The position numbers and the translations under genes were made by a program. Positions 1 to 5,608 of a stretch of DNA of 6,607 nucleotides are shown here, piece after piece. The stretch spans positions 1 to 6,607 of the forward strand of contig JAILAA010000052.1 of the NCBI GenBank assembly GCA_024681875.1. The letters are read 5' to 3'. The notes beneath the pieces are model-generated. The model worked only from the letters and a program-made list of their open reading frames with translations. It searched no databases and was not told where the DNA came from. Within the stretch, counting starts at the first letter, position 1. Each line of letters begins with the position of its first letter. Source of the DNA: Prevotella sp. (lineage in GTDB: Bacteria; Bacteroidota; Bacteroidia; Bacteroidales; Bacteroidaceae).

Positions 1-2496
1 CTCGTAGAGCAGAAGTCGGGCCGCAACAGGAAGATTGAGTACCAGAGCCACGACAGCCACGGCCTGCAGTCGGAAAGCCACTACGTACAGCTGTTGCTCT
101 ACTATGGTGTACTGCGCTATAACTTCGGCCTCAGTGACAAACAGGTGGACACGCGACTGCTCTACTCACGCTATCCCGCAGCGCAGGGCCTGCTCACGGT
201 GAACTACTACCGGACGCTACTCCGCGAGGCCCTCAAACTGAGGAACCAGATTGTGGCCACCGAACTGCTCATTGCCCGCGACGGTTTTCGGCGCGTGATG
301 CCATTGCTCAACGCCGACATTATTTATAATGGTATAGCGCGCGACGGTTTCTTCCACCACTATGTGCTGCCGCAAATCCAATCTCTCACCTCTCACTTCT
401 CACTTCTCACTCCTTTAGAGCGTACCTACTTGGAAAGGATGCTCACCTTCGTCTACCGCGAGCAGCAGGCGCAGAAGGTGGGCAGCAGCGAGACGAGCCT
501 GCACCACTCCGGCGGCTGCACGGCCGACCTCTGGCAGATGTCGCTGCAGGAGAAGATCGAGACGGGGAATATTATCGTAGGAGCAGCCTCCCCCCTGCCC
601 CCTCCAAAGGGAGGGGGAGGAGTGGCTGCGCACAGGAACTCCGTGAGGCTTCACCCCCTCCCTTTGGAGGGGACAGGGGAGAGGCTTGAGGGGCTGGGGG
701 TGAGCCCTCTGAACTTCCGCTCAGGCGACATGGTCTATCTCTATAGCTTCACTGACCAGCCTGACGTGCGCCGCAGCATCCTGTTCAAAGGCACGCTACA
801 GTGCTTAGACAGCGAGAAGGCTGTCGTCGTGCTCAACGACGAGCAGCCTGATGTTCTCTTCCATGCTGACGGTAACCGCTACTGGGCCATAGAGCATGGT
901 GGCAGCGACACAGGCACCAGCTCCGACATACGTGCTCTCTATGCCTTTGCCACCGCCGACCACCGCCGTCGTGACCTGCTCTTGGGACAGCGCGCTCCCC
1001 AGGCCGACACGTCGTTGACGCTCTCGCACAGCTATCATCCCGACTATGACGATGTGCTGCTGAAAATAAAGCAAGCACACGACTACTTCCTCCTTGTCGG
1101 CCCGCCAGGCACGGGCAAGACATCGATGGCGCTGAGGTTTATCGTGGAAGAAACATTACAGACCCCACCCCCAGCCCCTCCCCTTGAAGGGAGGGGAGAA
1201 GATACCACCAAAGCAGATAATTCGGGCTTGCAAGGTAATTGCCCCCCTCCTTGCAAGGGAGGGGCAGGGGGAGAGGCTGGAGGGGCTGCGGGTGGGGTCT
1301 GTAATATTCTCCTTGCCGCCTACACCAACCGTGCCGTGGACGAAATCTGTGCCATGCTCACCGACGCCGGACTGCCGTTTATGAGGGTAGGAAAGGACGC
1401 CTCGTGCGACCCGCGCTTCCACGACCACTTGCTCGATACGGCATTGGCCGACACCCGCCGTCTCGACGATGCCCGCCGTCTCATCAGCAACACCCCTATT
1501 ATCGTCAGCACCACATCGATGCTGCAGGCGCAGCCTTGGATTCTACAGATAAAACGCTTCTCGCTGGCCATCATCGACGAGGCTTCGCAGATACTCGAGC
1601 CGTCGCTCATCGGTCTGTTGAGTAGCGCGTCGGTGGAACGATTCGTCCTCGTCGGCGACTACAAGCAGCTGCCAGCCGTGGTGCAGCAACCACCCGAGCA
1701 AAGCACCGTCACAGAGCCGTTGCTGCGCGACATCGGTATAGAAGACTGCCGCCAGAGTCTCTTTGAGCGTCTCCTGCGCTGGGAGCACCGTCAGGGACGT
1801 ACACAGTTCACGGGCGTCCTTCACTCGCACGGGCGTATGCACCCCGAGGTGGCCCTCTTCCCCCTGCAGCACTTCTACCAGAAGGAGCAGTTGCATGCCG
1901 TGCCCCTGCCGCATCAGAAGGAGAGAACGATAGGCTATGACCTGCCTGCCGAGGACACTCTCGACAAGATGCTGAAGACACACCGCGTGCTGTTTATTGA
2001 TGAGGGAGCCACTCTGCCCGGGAATTCCCAGGAGTCCCTGTCCGAGCCCCAGCTCGTTGCCGACCTGCTGTGCCGTATCTACCGCTTCACGAAAGACCAC
2101 TTCGACCCCACGAAGACCATAGGCGTCATTGTGCCCTACCGCCGCCAGATAGCCCTCATCCGTCAGGTTCTCTCTCACCTCTCACCTCACACCTCTCCCC
2201 TCTCAGCCATCACCATCGACACGGTGGAGCGCTTTCAGGGCAGTCAGCGCGACGTCATCATCTATGCCCTCGGCGTCACCCGCCGCTATCAGCTCGATTT
2301 TCTTACCGCCACCACCTTTGCCGACGATGACGGTACATCCATCGACCGGAAGCTGAACGTCGCCCTCACACGCGCACGCAAACAGATGATTATCGTAGGC
2401 CAACAGGACATTCTCAGCTACGTGCCGCTCTTCCGCCAGCTAATGAGAGACTACGGAGTATCCCGTTTTCTATCAAGAAATTTGCACGAATCATAG
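1..2496 (+). CDS. Dna2-like RecB-family nuclease / SF1 helicase, 3' part
   Basis: The frame is open from the first base, so the gene begins upstream of the window; 831 residues are visible. Residues 2-6 (VEQKS) resemble the ExK motif of PD-(D/E)XK nucleases, and Q30-x3-Y34 matches the QxxxY motif of RecB/Cas4-type nucleases. No cysteine cluster follows, so a Cas4/Dna2-type iron-sulfur cluster is unlikely. An SF1 helicase of the DNA2/UPF1 type follows: Walker A GPPGTGKT (367-374), motif Ia around AAYTNRAVDE, Walker B DEAS (526-529), motif III GDYKQLP (552-558), motif IV GRMHP (611-615), motif V TVERFQG (741-747) and motif VI NVALTRAR (786-793). All helicase motifs are intact, so an active ATP-dependent enzyme in DNA repair or recombination is inferred. 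The odd part is four in-frame low-complexity insertions, at residues about 128-137, 194-236, 387-434 and 725-736. The 3' end contains the -33 box of the proB promoter. Confidence 0.9.
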   Translation, partial: LVEQKSGRNRKIEYQSHDSHGLQSESHYVQLLLYYGVLRYNFGLSDKQVDTRLLYSRYPAAQGLLTVNYYRTLLREALKLRNQIVATELLIARDGFRRVMPLLNADIIYNGIARDGFFHHYVLPQIQSLTSHFSLLTPLERTYLERMLTFVYREQQAQKVGSSETSLHHSGGCTADLWQMSLQEKIETGNIIVGAASPLPPPKGGGGVAAHRNSVRLHPLPLEGTGERLEGLGVSPLNFRSGDMVYLYSFTDQPDVRRSILFKGTLQCLDSEKAVVVLNDEQPDVLFHADGNRYWAIEHGGSDTGTSSDIRALYAFATADHRRRDLLLGQRAPQADTSLTLSHSYHPDYDDVLLKIKQAHDYFLLVGPPGTGKTSMALRFIVEETLQTPPPAPPLEGRGEDTTKADNSGLQGNCPPPCKGGAGGEAGGAAGGVCNILLAAYTNRAVDEICAMLTDAGLPFMRVGKDASCDPRFHDHLLDTALADTRRLDDARRLISNTPIIVSTTSMLQAQPWILQIKRFSLAIIDEASQILEPSLIGLLSSASVERFVLVGDYKQLPAVVQQPPEQSTVTEPLLRDIGIEDCRQSLFERLLRWEHRQGRTQFTGVLHSHGRMHPEVALFPLQHFYQKEQLHAVPLPHQKERTIGYDLPAEDTLDKMLKTHRVLFIDEGATLPGNSQESLSEPQLVADLLCRIYRFTKDHFDPTKTIGVIVPYRRQIALIRQVLSHLSPHTSPLSAITIDTVERFQGSQRDVIIYALGVTRRYQLDFLTATTFADDDGTSIDRKLNVALTRARKQMIIVGQQDILSYVPLFRQLMRDYGVSRFLSRNLHES
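384..411 (+). repeat. Heptamer tandem repeat (TCTCACY)4 inside the helicase gene
   Basis: Four back-to-back heptamers are present: one TCTCACC, then three identical TCTCACT. They are read as Ser/Leu/Thr/His-rich sequence (SLTSHFSLLT) between the nuclease part and the helicase. Because the unit is 7 bases, gain or loss of one copy would shift the reading frame. The same heptamer recurs at 2173-2207. Confidence 0.85.
580..708. repeat. GC-rich nested palindromic element A, in frame in the helicase gene
   Basis: Bases 585-617 and 654-686 are inverted copies, with 31 of 33 positions pairing. Each arm is itself a hairpin: CCCCCTCC/GGAGGGGG at 598-617 with a 4-base loop, and CCCCTCC/GGAGGGG at 655-672. 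The right end (GGGGCTGGGGGTG, 690-702) matches the outer arm of element B at 1155-1305, so both belong to one family. Element A appears to lack the matching outer arm on its left. It is translated as about 43 residues rich in Pro, Gly and Leu that interrupt ordinary-looking protein sequence between GNII and the SGDMVYLY segment. The exact boundaries are inferred from the composition change. No transposase is present, so a MITE- or REP-like non-autonomous repeat is the best description. Confidence 0.8.
1155..1305. repeat. GC-rich palindromic element B with 27-base terminal inverted repeats, in frame in the helicase gene
   Basis: Bases 1155-1181 and 1279-1305 are inverted copies with one mismatch in 27; both begin ATTACAGACCCCACCC when read inward. 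Inside are two further hairpins: CCCCTCCC/GGGAGGGG at 1175-1196, and CCCTCC/GGAGGG around the core CCTTGCAAGG at 1249-1258. CTTGCAAGG also occurs at 1227-1235. The element is read in frame as a roughly 47-residue Pro/Gly-rich peptide placed between the Walker A helix and helicase motif Ia. A second forward frame is also open across the element. I could not recognise a target-site duplication at the edges. Confidence 0.85.
2173..2207 (+). repeat. Degenerate heptamer repeat, five units, in the helicase gene
   Basis: Five consecutive heptamers lie in register: TCTCACC, TCTCACC, TCACACC, TCTCCCC and TCTCAGC. They encode a Ser/Leu/His/Pro segment just before motif V (TVERFQG). The consensus is the same as that of the tract at 384-411, which argues for a recurrent genomic repeat rather than two chance tracts. 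Its greater degeneracy suggests that it is older. Confidence 0.7.
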
Positions 2497-2513
2497 AAAA
2501 AATGTAATTTTGC
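2481..2513 (+). promoter_or_regulatory. Bacteroidota-type sigma-70 promoter for proBA
   Basis: TTTG at 2481-2484 and TAATTTTG at 2505-2512 match the -33 (TTTG) and -7 (TAnnTTTG) boxes of the primary sigma factor promoters of Bacteroidota, with a 20-base spacer. The -33 box lies inside the last codons of the helicase gene. Transcription would begin a few bases past 2512, leaving a leader of only about 8-15 bases before the proB ATG at 2530, with no recognisable Shine-Dalgarno sequence. Confidence 0.75.
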
Positions 2514-2529
2514 AGCGAAAAAGACAGCA

Positions 2530-3303
2530 ATGGAAAAAAGAATCGTCATTAAGGTAGGTAGTAATGTGCTCACTCGCAAGGACGGCAAGTTGGACGTTAC
2601 GCGCATGTCGGCCATCGTCGACCAGATAGCATGGCTGCGCCGCAGGGGCTACGAGGTTATCCTCGTGTCATCAGGCGCTGTGGCCTGCGGTCGGCGCGAG
2701 CTGCAGGTGGAGCACGAACTGGACAGCGTAGAACAACGCCAGCTCTTCAGCGCCCTCGGACAGGTAAAGCTCGTAGGCTTGTACTACGACCTGTTCCGCG
2801 AATACGGCATCCATGTGGGACAGGTGCTCACAATGAAGGAGAACTTCCAGCCTGGCGAGCAGTACCGCAACCAAAGGGCCTGCATGACGGTGATGCTGGA
2901 GAACGACGTGCTCCCCATTGTCAACGAGAACGATACCGTCAGCGTGACCGAGCTGATGTTTACCGACAACGACGAGCTGAGTGGTCTCATCGCACAGATG
3001 ATGCAAGCCGGCACGCTCATCCTGCTGTCGAACATCGACGGCATCTACGACGGCCACCCCGATAATCCGCAGTCGAGAATCATCCCTACCGTGGAGCCAG
3101 GCACCGACCTCTCGCAGTATATCAAGGAAGAGAAGAGCGCCTTCGGACGCGGCGGTATGCACTCTAAATACACTACGGCTCAGAAAGTGCAGCAAGCCGG
3201 CATCCGTGTAATTATCGCCAATGGCGAGCGCGACAACATTCTTGCCAACCTGATAGAACGCAAAAACGAAACACCACACACTGAATTCATACCATGCAAC
3301 TGA
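2530..3303 (+). CDS. proB: Glutamate 5-kinase, short form without PUA domain
   Basis: This enzyme phosphorylates L-glutamate with ATP to gamma-glutamyl phosphate, the first step of proline synthesis, in the cytoplasm. The 257 residues form a single amino-acid kinase domain. They include the N-terminal IKVGSN (7-12), SSGAVACG (47-54), the glutamate-binding NENDTVS (132-138), FTDND (144-148), [10 protein letters not shown] (165-174) and GRGGMHSK (206-213), the counterpart of the usual GTGGMxTK. The C-terminal PUA domain of the roughly 367-residue E. coli enzyme is absent; short ProB proteins occur in other bacteria. The start follows a good promoter, and [12 protein letters not shown] is the expected N-terminus. 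The last 10 bases overlap proA, suggesting coupled translation and joint supply of the labile intermediate to ProA. Confidence 0.95.
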   Translation: MEKRIVIKVGSNVLTRKDGKLDVTRMSAIVDQIAWLRRRGYEVILVSSGAVACGRRELQVEHELDSVEQRQLFSALGQVKLVGLYYDLFREYGIHVGQVLTMKENFQPGEQYRNQRACMTVMLENDVLPIVNENDTVSVTELMFTDNDELSGLIAQMMQAGTLILLSNIDGIYDGHPDNPQSRIIPTVEPGTDLSQYIKEEKSAFGRGGMHSKYTTAQKVQQAGIRVIIANGERDNILANLIERKNETPHTEFIPCN

Positions 3304-4481
3304 AAGAGACATTTGAACGGGTAAAGCGGGCAAGCAAAAGCCTTGCACTGCTGACTGATGCACAGCGTAACGACATTCTAAATGCTGTGGCTAATGCCAT
3401 CGTAGGAGACAAAGAGCGTATACTGAAAGCCAATGCAGAAGATTTGGCTAAGATGGAAAAGACCAATCCGCTCTATGACCGACTGCAGCTGACCGAGAAG
3501 CGTCTGGAAGATATTGCCAGCGACATACGCAACGTGGCTACGCTGCCCACTCCTCTGGGGCACATCACCAAGCAGAAAACGCTGCCTAACGGACTTCGGC
3601 TGTGCCGCGTCTCAGTCCCCTTCGGTGTCATCGGTATGATATACGAGGCACGGCCCAACGTCACCTTCGACGTTTTCTCGCTGTGCTTTAAGAGCGGCAA
3701 TGCCTGCGTCCTGAAGGGCGGCAAGGATGCTGACTGTAGCAACCGTGAGGAAGTGGCGCTGATTCATGAAATCTTAGAGAAATACGGCGTCAATCCTGAT
3801 GTTGTCTCCTTGCTGCCTGCTACCCATGAGGCTACTGGCGAGATGCTCAACGCCGTGGGCTACGTCGACCTCTGCATCCCCCGTGGCGGCCGCAAGCTCA
3901 TCGACTTCGTCCGCGACACGGCCCGCATCCCCGTCATTGAGACTGGTGCCGGCGTGGTTCACGTGTATTTCGACAAGGATGGCGATTTGGAGAAGGGCCG
4001 TGCTATTATCAACAATGCCAAGACACGTCGCGTATCGGTCTGCAACGCTCTTGACACCCTGCTCATCCACAAGGACCGCGAGTCTGACCTTCCCCAACTG
4101 CTGGCTCCGATGGAAGGGAAGGTAGAGTTTTTCTACAACGACGAGAGCCGCTACGACACAGAGTTCATGGATTACAAGATGAATGTGGTCACCGTTGCTT
4201 CGCTCGACGAGGCTCTGGCTCACATCGACCGGCACGGCTCCGGCCACAGCGAGGCCATCGTCACAGAAAACGAGCAGGCCGCCCGTAAGTTCCAGGCTCA
4301 TGTCGACGCCGCCTGCGTCTATTGGAACGCGCCTACCAGCTTCACCGACGGCGCACAGTTCGGCCTCGGTGCTGAGATTGGCATCAGCACGCAGAAGCTC
4401 GGCCCGCGCGGTCCTATGGCCTTAGAAGAGATAACTACCTACAAATGGCTCATCGAAGGCGAGGGGCAGACAAGGCCCTGA
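3294..4481 (+). CDS. proA: Gamma-glutamyl phosphate reductase
   Basis: This is the second enzyme of proline synthesis. It reduces gamma-glutamyl phosphate with NADPH to glutamate 5-semialdehyde, which cyclises to pyrroline-5-carboxylate. The 395-residue protein belongs to the aldehyde dehydrogenase superfamily and is close to the usual length of about 410-420. Visible signatures are [17 protein letters not shown] (108-124), the cofactor-binding region LKGGKDA (140-146), [11 protein letters not shown] (195-205), ETGAG (216-220), and [13 protein letters not shown] with the likely catalytic Cys250. The C-terminal segment is [16 protein letters not shown] followed by [16 protein letters not shown]. 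The ATG lies within the last codons of proB, and [11 protein letters not shown] is a typical ProA N-terminus. A hairpin 17 bases after the stop closes the operon. No proC is present in the window. Confidence 0.96.
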   Translation: MQLKETFERVKRASKSLALLTDAQRNDILNAVANAIVGDKERILKANAEDLAKMEKTNPLYDRLQLTEKRLEDIASDIRNVATLPTPLGHITKQKTLPNGLRLCRVSVPFGVIGMIYEARPNVTFDVFSLCFKSGNACVLKGGKDADCSNREEVALIHEILEKYGVNPDVVSLLPATHEATGEMLNAVGYVDLCIPRGGRKLIDFVRDTARIPVIETGAGVVHVYFDKDGDLEKGRAIINNAKTRRVSVCNALDTLLIHKDRESDLPQLLAPMEGKVEFFYNDESRYDTEFMDYKMNVVTVASLDEALAHIDRHGSGHSEAIVTENEQAARKFQAHVDAACVYWNAPTSFTDGAQFGLGAEIGISTQKLGPRGPMALEEITTYKWLIEGEGQTRP

Positions 4482-4498
4482 CCACGATATTCATATAA

Positions 4499-4542
4499 AC
4501 TGTGCGGTGGCTTTTCTTTTAAACGAATAGCCACCGCACAGT
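4499..4542. terminator. Bidirectional hairpin terminator between convergent operons
   Basis: A perfect 14-base inverted repeat (ACTGTGCGGTGGCT / AGCCACCGCACAGT) surrounds a 16-base loop. The loop can add three more pairs after one mismatch. It lies 17 bases past the proA stop and 21 bases past the stop of the convergent TRL-like gene, and is flanked by AT-rich sequence on both sides. There is no long uninterrupted T run, so termination may be imperfect. Its position between two converging genes supports a shared terminator. Confidence 0.8.
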
Positions 4543-4563
4543 ATTATTTATGTCGATGAGAGA

Positions 4564-4866
4564 TTACTCACCATAGACACGAGTCGTGTGCTTGACAATA
4601 AGTCCAAATAGGATAGCCTGGTCGATATACTCAACCTGCATAACCTTTTTAATGCCACCATTCTCTGCAGCTTTCTGAATATTGTTCTGCTCTCCCTGCG
4701 ACGAAATGAGGCCGAGATAATAGGTGCTTTGTGCTTCACCAACCTTTGGGCCGATGGGACCTTTCTCAGTGAGTGCGGCACCAGTGTTAATAGTAGCGCA
4801 GCTGCCCAGCGTGAGCACTGCAAGAGCTGCTGAGGCAGCAAGTGTCATGAAATGCTTTTTCATCAT
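4564..4866 (-). CDS. TRL-like family lipoprotein
   Basis: This 100-residue protein has a lipoprotein signal: a positively charged start (MMKKH), a hydrophobic segment and the lipobox LGSC with Cys23 as the lipidated residue. The mature part, with GPIGPKVGEAQ, TYYLGLISSQG, IQKAAENGGIKKVMQVEY and a closing HTTRVYGE, matches my recollection of the TRL-like protein family. This family consists of small predicted lipoproteins of unknown function found in several Gram-negative groups. No acidic residues follow Cys23, so the surface-export signal known in Bacteroidota lipoproteins is not evident. Two adjacent ATG codons (4866 and 4863) could start it; the first is chosen. It lies 37 bases downstream of the outer-membrane protein gene and may be co-transcribed with it. 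No function can be assigned beyond an envelope location. Confidence 0.85.
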   Translation of the reverse strand: MMKKHFMTLAASAALAVLTLGSCATINTGAALTEKGPIGPKVGEAQSTYYLGLISSQGEQNNIQKAAENGGIKKVMQVEYIDQAILFGLIVKHTTRVYGE

Positions 4867-4903
4867 TTGTTTGTTAATTAAAGAGTTTATAAAATAGGGA
4901 TAA

Positions 4904-5569
4904 TTAGAACTTATACTTCAGACCTGCCAAGACAATGCCCTGCTCGCCAACGCCAAGCTCCACGAAGCCACGGAAGTTCTCGCTGCCACCCTCAAGGCCA
5001 AGTAACGAAACCTGAATATTGGGAATAATTGATGTCTTGTCAACTTCCTTGAAATCGGCACCATCGTTAGAGCCATCGTCTTTCTGGTTTTCAAACATAA
5101 AGCTGACTCCGAGACCAACCTTCGAGTACATGCCGAAATACTTCTTGCGCAGCCAGTCGAACTTAGCCGTTGGAACGAAACTCAGGTTGCGGCGTGAGGC
5201 CTCACCAATCTTCGTTTTGCTCTTATGACCACTTCCATTATACCGCCATTCTCCATACACATCGCGGTCTAAACCGTTAAAAGCCATGAAGCCGCCAAGG
5301 GCAATAGCCTTACTGACGTGGTAATAAAACTCAACACTGATATTGGGGAGATACTTCTCGTCGCCATAGCTGAAACTGCCGGTATATGCACCACCAGAGA
5401 TGGCAGAGGTAGCCGTAGCCACAATGGCCAGTTCTGCGAAGTCAGACAGTCCACCAGCAATTTCGGTAATGGCACCGGCGCCAATGGTGATGCCCAGCTC
5501 ATGCTTCGTATTATAATACCCACTCTGTGCGTTTGCACTCACTGTAGCCATCATGGCGGCTACCACCAT
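4904..5569 (-). CDS. Outer-membrane beta-barrel protein, start region frameshifted
   Basis: The uninterrupted frame from the internal ATG at 5569 gives 221 residues: a hydrophobic VVAAMMATVSANA segment, an AxA-type signal peptidase site before QSG, then about 205 residues rich in Gly, Tyr, Phe and alternating hydrophobic residues. The sequence ends ...LKYKF; a terminal aromatic residue is typical of proteins inserted by the BAM complex. Segments such as YLPNISVEFYYHVSKAIALGGF and GMYSKVGLGVSFMF look like paired transmembrane strands, so a small barrel of about eight strands is inferred. The natural start is probably the ATG at 5588, which gives MKK plus a good leader only if the A7 tract at 5579-5585 had six or nine A. 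With seven, that start ends after 25 codons at 5511. Translation from 5569 would lack the charged N-region of a signal peptide. The specific function is unknown. Confidence 0.75.
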   Translation of the reverse strand: MVVAAMMATVSANAQSGYYNTKHELGITIGAGAITEIAGGLSDFAELAIVATATSAISGGAYTGSFSYGDEKYLPNISVEFYYHVSKAIALGGFMAFNGLDRDVYGEWRYNGSGHKSKTKIGEASRRNLSFVPTAKFDWLRKKYFGMYSKVGLGVSFMFENQKDDGSNDGADFKEVDKTSIIPNIQVSLLGLEGGSENFRGFVELGVGEQGIVLAGLKYKF

Positions 5570-5578
5570 TACAAATGG

Positions 5579-5585
5579 TTTTTTT
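5579..5585 (-). repeat. A7 homopolymer directly after the ATG of the outer-membrane protein gene
   Basis: Read on the minus strand, ATG at 5588-5586 is followed by seven A and then CCATTTGTAATGG. Seven A puts this ATG out of frame with the 222-codon barrel frame. Six A would encode MKKPFVMVVAAMM..., and nine would add one Lys. Eight would reach TAA after six codons. Confidence 0.8.
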
Positions 5586-5608
5586 CATTATTTGTTTGAT
5601 TAAATGTA

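Noticed and set aside
1241..1265. Intrinsic terminator within the helicase gene
   Set aside because: The GC hairpin is not followed by a T run, and the reading frame continues with conserved motifs for another 1.2 kb.
580..1305. CRISPR array or tandem direct repeats
   Set aside because: The two elements are nested inverted repeats 450 bases apart, not regularly spaced direct repeats with unique spacers, and no cas genes are present apart from a general RecB-type nuclease motif.
1543..2178. A 211-codon minus-strand open frame opposite the helicase core
   Set aside because: It is the antisense shadow of helicase motifs II to IV; there is no signal peptide, domain or promoter to support it.
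2671..3363. A 230-codon open frame on the minus strand opposite proB
   Set aside because: It lies antisense to a clearly conserved kinase, is explained by the codon bias of GC-rich coding DNA, and the protein matches nothing I recognise.
3774..4301. A 175-codon minus-strand open frame opposite proA
   Set aside because: It is antisense to the conserved catalytic region of ProA and has no independent support.
4867..4903. A separate promoter for the TRL-like gene
   Set aside because: No TTTG/TAnnTTTG pair with proper spacing is visible in the 37-base gap; only AT-rich leader sequence is seen.
5567..5569. ATG at 5569 as the natural start of the outer-membrane protein
   Set aside because: It would give a leader without any basic residues, whereas 19 bases upstream an ATG-Lys-Lys start fits perfectly apart from the A-tract phase.
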